A stretch of DNA of 64,000 bases from Planctomycetota bacterium (lineage in GTDB: Bacteria > Planctomycetota > UBA8742 > UBA2392). Of this stretch, positions 12,063-20,344 are shown one piece after another (the stretch's first letter is position 1; every line of letters starts with the position of its first letter). The stretch covers positions 1 to 64,000 of the forward strand of contig JADZFR010000002.1 in assembly GCA_020849795.1 (NCBI GenBank), written 5' to 3'. Made by a program: the position numbers and the translations under genes. The notes under the pieces are model-generated. The model searched no databases, was not told where the DNA came from, and saw nothing but the letters and a program-made list of their open reading frames with translations.

Positions 12063-12594
12063 CGGGTGCGGCGAGTTCACCTTTGCTGACGAGCAAGGAC
12101 GGTTCGCGCTCTGGATCGGCCACCACGCCCTCGACGACACTGGAAAGCCCGACTTGAAAGATTCCCAGACACTGCAGTTCGAGGCGCAGGGCTACATGAC
12201 CTTTCACCGGCATGCAAATCCTGAAGAGCCGCACGGCGGGCTCAGCGGCATCGCAACGGTGGGGCCCGGCGGCAACGCTGAAGGGCCTTGGGCCGTCGGA
12301 ATGCGGCCATGGGCGGCCGCGGCGGGGCGGCTTGAACTTGCCGGCTACACATGGGACGAACGGGATTGCATTGAGATCGACCTGGATACAGCCGATCTTC
12401 CGATCAGTTTCGCGCAAAGGGTCAAGATCAACGCGGACGGTACTTTCGCGTTCAGCCGCATTCCCTGGGGGGTGACCTCGTTTCGTGCCATTTTGCAGGG
12501 CGGGGACCGCTGGCGGATGCATGACGTGCGTGTGGCCGAGAGCTGCTGGCTCGGTGACGGCCCGTACCAGCTTGTTGCGGAAACCTCTGATTAG
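12063..12594 (+). pseudogene. 3' fragment of a gene with a carboxypeptidase-regulatory-like beta domain
   Basis: The frame reads like real protein from about FTFADEQGRFALWIGHHAL to the TAG at 12592-12594 (around 178 residues, GC-rich third positions). FTFADEQGRFAL is typical of the middle of a carboxypeptidase-regulatory or similar prealbumin-like beta-sandwich, so the upstream part of that domain and the start are missing. The only upstream ATG (11995) lies in sequence that reads better as RTX protein on the other strand and has no ribosome binding site. Its stop overlaps the stop of the convergent M16-family gene by a few bases. Probably a truncated remnant. Confidence 0.5.
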
Positions 12595-13874
12595 CCCAGC
12601 CTGAACTCGGTGTGAGGACGCAGGCGCTTCAGGATCGCCCTGACCTGCGCGGGCTTTACCTTCTTGATTTCCGCAATCTGCGCCTCGGGCTTCTGCTTGA
12701 ACCCGAGCGTATGTTGCAGCACGGCGTCGCCGGCCCGGGCACCCATGCTGTCCATGGCTGACTTGCGGCTTTCGATCAGGCTTTCGCGGGCGGTTGTGAA
12801 TTCATCGTCGCTGAACCCGCCCTTTGCCAGTCGTGCCATTTCGCTCCGGATCAGCCTCAGCGCCTTTTCCGCCTTGGCCGGGTCCACCGCCGCCGAGGCA
12901 CCGATCACGCCCCGTGCACGCTGATAGTTGCTGTGCACCGCATAGGCCAGGCCGTGCTTCTCGCGCACAATTTTGAACAGGCGGCTGGTGCTCATGCCGC
13001 CGAACATGGCGTCGGCGAACAGCGAAGGCGCAAAGTCGGCGCGGCCATACACACCGGCGCCGGTCCAGGCGAAGTGCAGGTGCGTCTGCTCGGCTTGCGC
13101 TTTCACACGATCACGGCCAACGGTCTTGCGATGCGTCAAAATCTTTGCCGCCTTCAAGGCCGGGCGTTTGCCCGCGGGCAGCTTCAACACCTTCGCCAGC
13201 GCTTTCAGTGCGCGCTCTTCCCCCACCGGGCCCGTTACAAAGGCCAACACCTGCGCGTTACCCAGCAGCAACCGGTGTCGTTGCGTCAGATTGGCCGCAT
13301 CAAGGGCGGGCAGGTCTTCGACCTTGCCGTGTTCATAAATTGCGCCGGCTGTGCCGGCATAAGTCCTTTGGGCAGCCAGCAATGCGCTCCACGACGGTTT
13401 GTCGTCCTGCAGGGCGTTCAACTCTTGCTCAAGCTGAAACTTCTCCTGCTCGATGTTCTCGGCACGCAAAACGCTTGTCGCAGCGTCCAGAGCGGGCTGT
13501 GTCAGTACTTCGCACAGCAAGGCCAGCGCCTGCTCGAGCTCTTTGGAACCCTTTGGCAAGAAGCGGTCCGCAGGAAACTCAATCGTGCCGACCAGGGCCT
13601 GCACGTCGGCAAAGCGGGTCACGCCGACGCTGAGTGCCGCGCCGTACAACTCTTCGCAGGCGCGGGCAAGCTCACGGCGCGACGGGTGACTCGCGCTGCC
13701 GGTGCGCAGCACATGCGCGAGCAGTGAGTTGGCTGTCGCAGTGCCTGCTACCATCGAATCCAGGAAGAAAACGCGGGCGCGAATGGTTTTGTAGCGTCCA
13801 GACTCAAGGGCACACAAACGCACGCCGGGGCTGGGCACGACGGACAGGAATTCGCGGTAACGGGTGGTTTTCAT
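12591..13874 (-). CDS. M16-family peptidase-like protein, YmfF-like, zinc motif absent
   Basis: 427 aa, with the two-half layout of M16 (pitrilysin/insulinase) proteins. The first half has LRTGSASHPSRRELARACEELYGA, very like the YmfF branch found in Bacillus ymfF-ymfH pairs, and lacks the HxxEH zinc site. The second half carries the usual SRLFKIVREKHGLAYAV segment. YmfF-type proteins normally pair with an active partner (YmfH); none is in the window. The role may be structural or regulatory proteolysis in the cytoplasm, since no signal peptide is seen. ATG 13874 lacks an obvious ribosome binding site. Confidence 0.75.
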   Translation of the reverse strand: MKTTRYREFLSVVPSPGVRLCALESGRYKTIRARVFFLDSMVAGTATANSLLAHVLRTGSASHPSRRELARACEELYGAALSVGVTRFADVQALVGTIEFPADRFLPKGSKELEQALALLCEVLTQPALDAATSVLRAENIEQEKFQLEQELNALQDDKPSWSALLAAQRTYAGTAGAIYEHGKVEDLPALDAANLTQRHRLLLGNAQVLAFVTGPVGEERALKALAKVLKLPAGKRPALKAAKILTHRKTVGRDRVKAQAEQTHLHFAWTGAGVYGRADFAPSLFADAMFGGMSTSRLFKIVREKHGLAYAVHSNYQRARGVIGASAAVDPAKAEKALRLIRSEMARLAKGGFSDDEFTTARESLIESRKSAMDSMGARAGDAVLQHTLGFKQKPEAQIAEIKKVKPAQVRAILKRLRPHTEFRLG

Positions 13875-14082
13875 GCGGGGTAATCACTGTGGGTACAAAT
13901 CGGCGCGCGGAGTGTAGCAGACGAAAAGAAACCGCAAGCCGTTAATTGGCAATGACGAAAGTCGGGGACACGGTGCACGGCGCCACCTCCGAATTGACAC
14001 GAGACTCACGGAAGGTTGATGCAGAGACAACAGGATTTGTCGAAACTTCGGAGCGTCTAGGACGTTTAAGAGGCAGTCAGAC

Positions 14083-14180
14083 CCAGGGGCGAAAGCCCCG
14101 GGCGGCGGGCCAGCCGCCTACCCCGAAACGCGTAGAACACGGCCTGTGGGCCGGCAAGAGTGCGCATCGCGCACAAGGAG
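14083..14180 (+). promoter_or_regulatory. Hairpin-rich 5' leader of the 80-aa gene
   Basis: The 316-base gap between the M16 gene and the 80-aa gene holds no convincing protein frame. Its 3' part contains a series of short perfect hairpins: GGGGC-GAAA-GCCCC (14086-14099, a GNRA tetraloop), GGCGGC/GCCGCC (14101-14118), GGCC/GGCC (14141-14152) and GTGCGC-ATC-GCGCAC (14160-14174). The last abuts the AAGGAG ribosome binding site at 14175-14180. This looks like a structured leader RNA; it does not match a riboswitch class I can name. Confidence 0.45.
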
Positions 14181-14190
14181 ATGGTTTGTC

Positions 14191-14433
14191 ATGACACGAG
14201 TAATCACACGCAGCATGCTCGCCGACAACGTAGTGGACACCCACCAGAAGCGCGTCCACCTTGGCGACCGCGTGCTTGACCTGAACAGCGGTTTCGTTTG
14301 CGTGGTCCTCGACCACTGCCCGGAACTTGGCCCGGAAAGCATCTATCTCCAGATCGTCGAGCACGACGGCCCGGTGATGAGCTATTGGGTTGACCCGGTG
14401 CAGCTCATGAAGCTTCCGCGCGATGCAGCGTAG
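14191..14433 (+). CDS. Hypothetical protein, 80 aa
   Basis: Not recognised. ATG 14191 follows AAGGAG (14175-14180) with a ten-base spacer. The product is small and soluble (MTRVITRSMLADNVVDTHQK at the start), with Val-rich strand-like stretches (DRVLDLNSGFVCVVLDHCPE) and a C-terminal QLMKLP; it could be a small beta-barrel domain. The gene is enclosed by a hairpin-rich leader upstream and three C-loop hairpins downstream, so its expression may be controlled at RNA level. No homologous family is known to me. Confidence 0.65.
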   Translation: MTRVITRSMLADNVVDTHQKRVHLGDRVLDLNSGFVCVVLDHCPELGPESIYLQIVEHDGPVMSYWVDPVQLMKLPRDAA

Positions 14434-14434
14434 A

Positions 14435-14603
14435 CCAGTGGGCAAGCCCCCCCGCCCACTGGAATATGCTGTACGCGTTTGACGTTCAGTTTGTGACGCA
14501 CGCAAGTGCAGACGTGATTCGTGCGCCCGGTCAAGTCCCCCCGACCTGCCGGCGCACGCAGAGACAGGCGGCGATCTACCCCCCAGCCGCCTGTCTTCTT
14601 TTT
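14435..14603 (+). ncRNA. Candidate small RNA or structured 3' UTR: three hairpins with C-rich loops, last one a terminator
   Basis: Hairpin 1: CCAGTGGGC (14435-14443) pairs with GCCCACTGG (14454-14462), loop AAGCCCCCCC. Hairpin 2: GTGCGCC (14521-14527) plus GGTC (14529-14532) pair with GACC (14543-14546) and GGCGCAC (14551-14557), loop AAGTCCCCCC. Hairpin 3: AGACAGGCGGC (14562-14572) pairs with GCCGCCTGTCT (14586-14596), loop with six Cs, followed by TTCTTTTT (to 14603), a Rho-independent terminator on the plus strand. Two loops are almost identical (AAGYCCCCCC). Unpaired C-runs of this sort are known in staphylococcal small RNAs that pair with G-rich ribosome binding sites. It starts one base after the stop of the 80-aa gene, so it may be its 3' UTR. 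The strand call rests on the T-run. Confidence 0.5.
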
Positions 14604-14614
14604 ACAAGATGTGA

Positions 14615-15142
14615 CTACTGGTTTGACGCGGGCGTGTTTTCGCCCTGCAGGCCGGATTGCTGCTTGAACCATACGTAGCCCAGGCTGACCAGCGCCATAA
14701 TCAGTACAAAGACCAGCGTCCAGAACATCGCGCGCAGGCGCATTTTCAGCTCGGCTTGCAGCCGCTGCTCGAGCATCGACTCAATCTCGACCATCTTTTC
14801 GTCAATGCGCTGCTCGGTCACATCGAGCAGTTCCATGGCGTGCTCGCGCACGGCATCCAGCGTCTGCTGCCGGAACTCTTCGGCGCGGCGGGTGGCGTCA
14901 TCGAGCAGCTCGTCGGCTTTGTTGTCAACGTAGCTGTCGACCTTGCGGCGAATGCCGCTTTCAAAGCGCCGGAACAGCCCTTTCCGGTTGCCGTTGCCGC
15001 CATCGGTCGGCGCGCCCTGGCCGTTGACCAGCGCAGCGGCCTCCGGGTCCACAGGCGCGGGCAGCGCAGGTGCAGGCGCGGGCTTTGCCTCAGGCTTTGC
15101 GGGCGGGTCTTTCTTGCCGAGCAGTTTGTTCAGCAGCTTCAA
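14615..15142 (-). CDS. Coiled-coil protein with C-terminal membrane anchor, 175 aa
   Basis: Not assigned to a family. Proline/alanine-rich N-terminal stretch (about residues 11-32), then a long charged amphipathic helix likely to form a coiled coil (residues 55-135, with ADELLDDATRRAEEFRQQ), then one transmembrane segment near the C-terminus (MFWTLVFVLIMALVSLGYVWF, about 142-162) and a short tail. The layout suggests a tail-anchored membrane protein with a large cytoplasmic coiled coil. The start is TTG 15142 with GGAG about six bases upstream; no in-frame ATG fits better. It converges on the hairpin-rich small-RNA-like unit. Confidence 0.7.
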   Translation of the reverse strand: MKLLNKLLGKKDPPAKPEAKPAPAPALPAPVDPEAAALVNGQGAPTDGGNGNRKGLFRRFESGIRRKVDSYVDNKADELLDDATRRAEEFRQQTLDAVREHAMELLDVTEQRIDEKMVEIESMLEQRLQAELKMRLRAMFWTLVFVLIMALVSLGYVWFKQQSGLQGENTPASNQ

Positions 15143-15243
15143 TGCACTCTCCAGCCCCGGAGTTTAGGAACGCCTGCCAACTGTGAAATGGGGTCCGTGC
15201 CCGCCGGTGGTTGCGGATTCGCTTGCGCCGATTGCCAGCAACA

Positions 15244-15960
15244 TCAAAACCGCAGTGTCACGCGCGCGTACTCAAAGTACATGCCGAACAGCCCGTTTGT
15301 GCGAATGGTCGCGCCGTCCTGCTTGTGCCGACTGCCGCCAAAACTGCCGTAGAAGTACACGCCAACGCCCAAGCCGATCAGCGAAGTCAGGTAAAAGTCC
15401 GCGCCGCCGCCGCCCATCATGTGAAAGTAGATGTCGGAGTATTTGAACGTGCCCTCGTCGTCACTGCCGGGCGGGTCAAAGTCTTCGCTGGCTGAAAACA
15501 ACTGAAAACCGACCGGGTAGAACGCAACCCAGGGGCGCAGCCAGCGCGACCACTCCCAATCCGGCAGGTCAAACGTGAAACGCGCCCCCAGCGCGACGTG
15601 AAAGCCCATGCCGGTGCCGCCCTCCTGGTACTGGCGACCAAGAAAGCCGTAACTGACACCGACGTGGCTTGCGGCTGCGATCCACGGTGTGAAATAGAAA
15701 TCAAAGAACCCGTTGAAGCCAAGGCCCAGGGCATTGGTATCGAGGCTCAGCGACGCGCCGGCCCCGAACATCTGCTCGGTGGTGCGGGGGCCGCTGTCAT
15801 CGAGCAATTGCCCGTAAACCGGCAGGCGCTTGTCGGGCATGTCAAACAGCTGCAAGGCGCGAGCGGGGCGGTGATTCCAGGCCTGTTCCAGTGACTCCAG
15901 TGCCACAAGCGGTGCGGCGCACATCGCGAGCACCGGGACAATCAGCAGGCTTCGCATCAT
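15244..15960 (-). CDS. Putative outer-membrane beta-barrel protein, 238 aa
   Basis: A signal peptide (MMRSLLIVPVLAMCAAPLVA) is followed by alternating hydrophobic strands rich in Tyr, Phe and Gly (FNGFFDFYFTPWIAAASHVG, FHVALGARFTFDL), ending in YARVTLRF. A C-terminal aromatic residue in a final amphipathic strand is the classic signal for insertion into the outer membrane. Function is unknown; small barrels of this type can be OmpA-like pores or structural proteins. ATG 15960 has AAGGAG about eight bases upstream. It is 102 bases upstream of the coiled-coil gene on the same strand. Confidence 0.72.
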   Translation of the reverse strand: MMRSLLIVPVLAMCAAPLVALESLEQAWNHRPARALQLFDMPDKRLPVYGQLLDDSGPRTTEQMFGAGASLSLDTNALGLGFNGFFDFYFTPWIAAASHVGVSYGFLGRQYQEGGTGMGFHVALGARFTFDLPDWEWSRWLRPWVAFYPVGFQLFSASEDFDPPGSDDEGTFKYSDIYFHMMGGGGADFYLTSLIGLGVGVYFYGSFGGSRHKQDGATIRTNGLFGMYFEYARVTLRF

Positions 15961-16131
15961 GGCTGCTCTCCTTGTGATGGTTGGAAAGGACCTGACAGGT
16001 TAGCGCATGCCCGCGTCAGTACGCAAGCGCGAATGCCGGGGCGCACGCACCGGCTCTTTACGCGTCAAGATTTCGTGCCCAAGGCTTGCATTTGGCGGTG
16101 CCCGGGATAATCAGGCTTGCAAGGAGAACAG

Positions 16132-18672
16132 ATGACGATCCATCACCTCGCAAGCGAGCTTGGCCTGGCCGACTTCGTGATGCCGGGCGCCGAGCCGCAC
16201 TACCCGCCCGACCTTGAGCTTGAACCCGTGCACCTCGACATCGACCTGCACGTCGACACGGACGCGCAGAGTGCGATTGGCACCGTCACCAATACGCTGC
16301 GCGCCGTGCGCAACGGGACCGCACAGCTCACGCTGCACGGCGTGGACCTGCAGGACGTCACGGTTCGCGACGCCGACGGCCGCAAGCTGCACCACAGCTA
16401 CGATGGCAAGCGCATCCGGGTCACCTGGGACGACGCCTTCAAGGCCGGCGAAGAACGCAAACTCGCGGTCAGCTACAAGGTCGTCAAGCCGGTCACGGGC
16501 CTGTTTTTCAGCAAACCCGACGCCGCCTACCCCAACGCCGGCACGTGGGCTGCGACAGACCATGAAACCGAGCGCGCCCGCCACTGGCTGCCTTGTGTAG
16601 ACCTGCCCAACGCGCGCCCGGCGCTGAGTTTTCATCTGCGCGCGCGCAAGGACTTCACGATTCTGGCCAACGGCGCGCTGCTGAAAGAAGAAGAACACAA
16701 GGACGGCACCAAGACCGCGCACTGGGAACTCAAGACCGGCTGCCCCAGCTACATCACCTGCTTTGCGCTGGGCGACTTCACGCGCTGCGACGATGGCGCG
16801 CACAAGGGCAAACCGATCGCCTATTTCTGCGAGCGCAGCCGCAGCGCGCAGGACCTGAAGCGCAGCTTCGGACGCACCGGTGCAATGCTGGACTGGATGA
16901 CGAGAAAGCTGGGCGACGAGTACCCCTTTCCCAAGTACTTCCAGTTCGCGTTGCCCGGCATCGGCGGCGCGATGGAGAACATCTCGCTGGTCAGTTGGGA
17001 CGGCAGCTTCGTGCTGGATGAAACGCTGGCCAAGGAATGGACCTGGCAGGTCGACCAGATCAACCTGCATGAAATGGCGCACTCGTGGTTCGGCGATCAC
17101 ATCGTGTGCCGCGACTTCGCCCACGCCTGGCTGAAGGAAAGCTGGGCGGTGTACATGGAAACCTGCTATCTGGAAGACGTCAGCGGCGCGCAAGAGCGCG
17201 ACTATGACTTCTACAGCAACCTGCACGCTTACCTGGCTGAAGCCGACGGCAGCTACATGCGGCCGATCATGACGCGCAAGTTCGACCACTCGTGGAGCAT
17301 GTACGACCGCCACCTTTACCCCGGCGGCGCGGTGCGCCTGCATATGCTGCGGCACGAGCTTGGCAACGACGTGTTCTGGGCCGGCGTGCGCGACTATGTG
17401 AAGACGTACGGCGGCAAAGTGGTCGAGACAGACGACTTTCGCAAGAAGATGGAAACGCACTCCGGGCGCTCGCTCGTGAAGTGGTTCGAGCAATGGATCG
17501 AGAGCAAGGGCTACCCCGCGCTGAAGGTGAGTTTCAGTTATGACAGCAAGAAGAAGGAAGGCACCTTCGAAGTCGAGCAAACACAGAAAACGGACGATGG
17601 TATCCCGGTGTTTGAGTTCGGCAGCGACCTTGGCTGGACCATCGACGGCACGGCCCAGACTAAGCCCATCCGCATCGAGAAGGCAAAGCACGCGTTCGTC
17701 GTCCCGATGGACAAAGAGCCTGAGCAGGTGCGCTTCGACCCCCTGTGCCGCACCGTGTGCAAACTCGACTTCAATCCCGGCGACGAGAAGCTGAAGGCGC
17801 AGTTGAACGCCGGCGACGTGGTCGGGCGCATTCATGCCGCGCGCGAACTGTGCAAGGGCGGCAAGCGCGCCAGCATCGCGGCTGTTCGCGACGCTTACAA
17901 GCGCGAGAAGTTCTGGGGCGCCCGCGTGCGCTTTGCCGGCGCGCTGGCGGCATCGGCGCAACAGGCCGCGATCGAGGCGCTGGCGGAACTGCTGGGCGTT
18001 GAACAGGACGGCATGGTGTGCGAGGCGCTGGTGCGGGCAGCCGGCACCTTTCGCGACCCGGCAATCAAGGCAGCGCTTGAGCAGTTTCTGGCAAGCGGCC
18101 CCAAGCTGCACCGTGCCCGCGCAGCGGCATGGGAAATGCTGGGCGCGCAGCGCGAAGCCGCGCCCTTTGAGCGCATCGTGCAGGCGGCCCGGACAGAAAC
18201 GCCGCTGGGTGTGGAACAGTCCGGCGCGTTTCGTGCACTGGCCGAGACTCGCAACGCCGAGGCACTGGCAACGCTGCTGGACGTGACCAGATACGGCGGC
18301 AGCGCAAACCCCGCCCGCCAATGGGCCGCCATGGCACTGGGCACATACGCCCGATTTGCCGAAGAGTCAGATCGCGAGCAAGCCGTGGAGCGCATGGGAG
18401 ACCTGCTGCGCGACCCCGATGGGCGCGTGCGCCGCATGGTCATCATGGGCCTGCGCGAAGCGGGCGCGACCGAGGCGCTGCGGCAACTCGAGGCCTACGG
18501 CCGCGGGCTGAGCGAACAAGAGGAAACAGCTGTCAAGCGCGCCGCTGCATCGATCCGGGCATCCGCCAAGCCCAAGGCCCCGGCGGCGGAGAAGCAGATG
18601 GAAGAGTTGCGCGAGAAGCTGCGCAAGGCAGAGGATCGCCTCGACAAGCTCGAGAACCGCAAGGCTGACTAG
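16132..18672 (+). CDS. M1-family zinc aminopeptidase with C-terminal HEAT repeats
   Basis: 846-aa cytoplasmic aminopeptidase (no signal peptide). N-terminal beta domain (to about residue 205), then the catalytic domain with GGAMEN (about 278-283), HEMAH (His313, Glu314, His317) and the third zinc ligand Glu336 in LKESW; the 18-residue spacing between the second His and the Glu is canonical. After residue 560 the chain becomes alpha-helical HEAT-like repeats with PD-GRVRRMVIMGLREAG and LARAAG-type units, and ends in a short coiled coil (MEELREKLRKAEDRLDKLE). ATG 16132 follows AAGGAG at 16121-16126. The HEAT tail replaces the usual ERAP-like C-terminal domain. Specificity is unknown. Confidence 0.9.
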   Translation: MTIHHLASELGLADFVMPGAEPHYPPDLELEPVHLDIDLHVDTDAQSAIGTVTNTLRAVRNGTAQLTLHGVDLQDVTVRDADGRKLHHSYDGKRIRVTWDDAFKAGEERKLAVSYKVVKPVTGLFFSKPDAAYPNAGTWAATDHETERARHWLPCVDLPNARPALSFHLRARKDFTILANGALLKEEEHKDGTKTAHWELKTGCPSYITCFALGDFTRCDDGAHKGKPIAYFCERSRSAQDLKRSFGRTGAMLDWMTRKLGDEYPFPKYFQFALPGIGGAMENISLVSWDGSFVLDETLAKEWTWQVDQINLHEMAHSWFGDHIVCRDFAHAWLKESWAVYMETCYLEDVSGAQERDYDFYSNLHAYLAEADGSYMRPIMTRKFDHSWSMYDRHLYPGGAVRLHMLRHELGNDVFWAGVRDYVKTYGGKVVETDDFRKKMETHSGRSLVKWFEQWIESKGYPALKVSFSYDSKKKEGTFEVEQTQKTDDGIPVFEFGSDLGWTIDGTAQTKPIRIEKAKHAFVVPMDKEPEQVRFDPLCRTVCKLDFNPGDEKLKAQLNAGDVVGRIHAARELCKGGKRASIAAVRDAYKREKFWGARVRFAGALAASAQQAAIEALAELLGVEQDGMVCEALVRAAGTFRDPAIKAALEQFLASGPKLHRARAAAWEMLGAQREAAPFERIVQAARTETPLGVEQSGAFRALAETRNAEALATLLDVTRYGGSANPARQWAAMALGTYARFAEESDREQAVERMGDLLRDPDGRVRRMVIMGLREAGATEALRQLEAYGRGLSEQEETAVKRAAASIRASAKPKAPAAEKQMEELREKLRKAEDRLDKLENRKAD

Positions 18673-18688
18673 TTCGCCATACGAATGA

Positions 18689-18712
18689 GGGGCCGCGCGA
18701 TCGCGCGGCCCC
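18689..18712. terminator. Bidirectional hairpin between convergent genes
   Basis: A perfect 24-base palindrome (GGGGCCGCGCGA followed by its complement) lies 17 bases after the M1 aminopeptidase stop and 25 bases from the end of the convergent 108-aa membrane gene. The T-run is weak (GTTGTT on the plus strand), so termination strength is uncertain. Confidence 0.6.
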
Positions 18713-18736
18713 GTTGTTCATGCACTGGCTGACCGG

Positions 18737-19063
18737 CTACATGCGGACGGCAACGTTCAAGATGATGCTCAGCAGAATCCAGATGATGCCGACAATGATC
18801 GAAGCCTTTGCGAGGCCCACGCCGGCGTTGCGGCGCTTGGCTTCGCCAAGGCCGACTGCCGCCAGAATGACCCCGATCAGCGGGCAGATCGGCACGAGCG
18901 CCAGAATCGCCCCTGCAATGACCAGGCCCGGAGTGCCCTGTGCCGGCGGGGGGCCGTAGCCCTGCTGTGGATAGCCAGGTTGCCCGTATGGCTGCTGCTG
19001 GTAGCCACCCTGCGGGTGACCGCCGTACTGATTCTGACCCTGCTGTGGAGGATAGCCTGCCAT
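18737..19063 (-). CDS. DUF4190-like small membrane protein, 108 aa
   Basis: N-terminal 45 residues are low complexity (Gly, Gln, Tyr, Pro: YPPQQGQNQYGGHPQGGYQQ), followed by two transmembrane segments (GLVIAGAILALVPICPLIGVILAAVGLG and ASIIVGIIWILLSIILNVAV) separated by a short basic loop (EAKRRNAG). This arrangement is typical of DUF4190-type proteins of unknown function. ATG 19063 has AAGGGG five bases upstream. It lies downstream of prfA on the same strand with a gap of about 100 bases, so it may be the last gene of the rpmE-prfA unit. Confidence 0.7.
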   Translation of the reverse strand: MAGYPPQQGQNQYGGHPQGGYQQQPYGQPGYPQQGYGPPPAQGTPGLVIAGAILALVPICPLIGVILAAVGLGEAKRRNAGVGLAKASIIVGIIWILLSIILNVAVRM

Positions 19064-19168
19064 GACCGCCCCTTATGGTTATGAGTTGTGGGCGAAGTTT
19101 ACGAAGTTCGGTTGCGGGAAAACAGGGTCGATAGGCCGCGAATTTGCGAGGCGCGCCAAACCGCAGCT

Positions 19169-20248
19169 TCACGCGGTCTGGGCTGAGAGCGCCTTGAGTT
19201 TTTCTTCCTTTTCCCACTTGCGGCACGAGTCGATCAGCGGGTCGAGGTCGCCGGCCATGACTTTCTGTAACGGGAAGCTCTCTTTGCTTCGGTGGTCAGT
19301 GCAGCGATCCTGCGGAAAGTTGTAAGTGCGAATCTTGTCGCCGCGGCCGCCGCTGCCGACCTGCACGCCGCGCTTGGCCGCCTGCTCGCGGTCGCGTTTT
19401 TCCTTTTCCATCTGATACAGCTTGGACTTCAGAATCCGTAGCGCCTCGTCGCGGTTCTTGTGAAAGCTGGGTGTCGCCTGGCAGTCCACGAACAGTCCCG
19501 AAGGCAAGTGCCGCATCTGGCAGCGTGAGCTGGTCTTGTTCACGTTCTGGCCGCCTGGGCCGCCGCTGCGCGCCGCTGTCACCTCAAGGTCGCTTTCCTT
19601 GACCTCAATCTTGACGTCCTCCATCTCGGGCAGCACCGCCACCGTTGCCAGGCTGGTGTGAATGCGCCCCTGGGTCTCGGTCACCGGCACGCGCTGCACG
19701 CGGTGGCCGCCACCCTCGTACTTGAAGGCCTTCCAGACCTGGTCGCCCTTGATGCGGTATGTACCGTTCTTCAAGCCGCCCGCCTCGGACTCGACTTCGT
19801 CCAGGACTTCCAGCTTGAACCCGCGGTGCGCGCACCAGCGGGCATAGTTCTCGATCAGTTCACGCGCAAACAGCGTGGCTTCGTCGCCGCCTTCCGCGCC
19901 CCGGATCTCCAGAATCACGTCGCGCGCGTCGTCTTCGTCGTCCAGCAGGATCATGTCCTGGGCCTGCGCGTACAGCCGGTCGTAACGCTCTTTCAATTCA
20001 CCCAGTTCGACCTCTGCAAGCTCTTTCATCTCGCTGTCGGCGGCAGGGTCCTTCAAGATCTCTTCGCTGCCCGCAATCTGCGCCTGCAGGGCGACAATGG
20101 CTGCGTAGGCATCGGCTTGCTCGCGCAGCATGCCGCGTTCGCGCTGGTAATCGGCAAACAGCTTGTTGTTCCCGTACACGGCCGGGTCTTCGATCTGTTT
20201 GCCAAGATCGTGGTAGCGGTCAGCGCGTTGTTTCAGCACATCAAGCAT
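19169..20248 (-). CDS. prfA: Peptide chain release factor 1
   Basis: Recognises UAA and UAG stop codons and triggers peptide release. The tripeptide anticodon is PVT (residues 188-190, in VQRVPVTE), the RF1 form rather than the SPF of RF2, and the catalytic GGQ is at 232-234 (GPGGQNVNKT). Length of 359 aa is normal. The segment just after GGQ (SSRCQMRHLPSGLFVDCQ) departs from the usual DSAVRITHLPTGI pattern, which is a lineage quirk or divergence. It follows rpmE by 96 bases on the same strand, a common bacterial arrangement. Confidence 0.95.
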   Translation of the reverse strand: MLDVLKQRADRYHDLGKQIEDPAVYGNNKLFADYQRERGMLREQADAYAAIVALQAQIAGSEEILKDPAADSEMKELAEVELGELKERYDRLYAQAQDMILLDDEDDARDVILEIRGAEGGDEATLFARELIENYARWCAHRGFKLEVLDEVESEAGGLKNGTYRIKGDQVWKAFKYEGGGHRVQRVPVTETQGRIHTSLATVAVLPEMEDVKIEVKESDLEVTAARSGGPGGQNVNKTSSRCQMRHLPSGLFVDCQATPSFHKNRDEALRILKSKLYQMEKEKRDREQAAKRGVQVGSGGRGDKIRTYNFPQDRCTDHRSKESFPLQKVMAGDLDPLIDSCRKWEKEEKLKALSAQTA

Positions 20249-20298
20249 GGGTACAGTCTAGCAACTCGGTGTGTTGCCTGTTCAGTAGTGGGAATAAC

Positions 20299-20328
20299 AA
20301 CCGGCGCGAGGCAACGCCCCACGCCGGT
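20299..20328 (-). terminator. Weak hairpin between rpmE and prfA
   Basis: ACCGGCG (20300-20306) can pair with CGCCGGT (20322-20328), with an inner GGC/GCC pair. Reading on the minus strand it is followed by TTGTTATT, a weak T-rich tail. It may attenuate transcription between rpmE and prfA rather than stop it. Confidence 0.3.
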
Positions 20329-20344
20329 ATGCGAATGACCTGCG

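Noticed and set aside
13946..14194. 82-residue frame in front of the 80-aa gene
   Set aside because: No ribosome binding site, atypical composition, and it covers a hairpin-rich leader.
16111..18321. Very long open frame on the opposite strand of the M1 aminopeptidase gene
   Set aside because: It mirrors a strongly supported enzyme with complete catalytic motifs and has the low-complexity composition of a GC-rich shadow frame. Similar antisense frames occur opposite ftsK (26311-29184), the surface-protein gene (22069-23739) and the 486-aa kinase (55796-57295).
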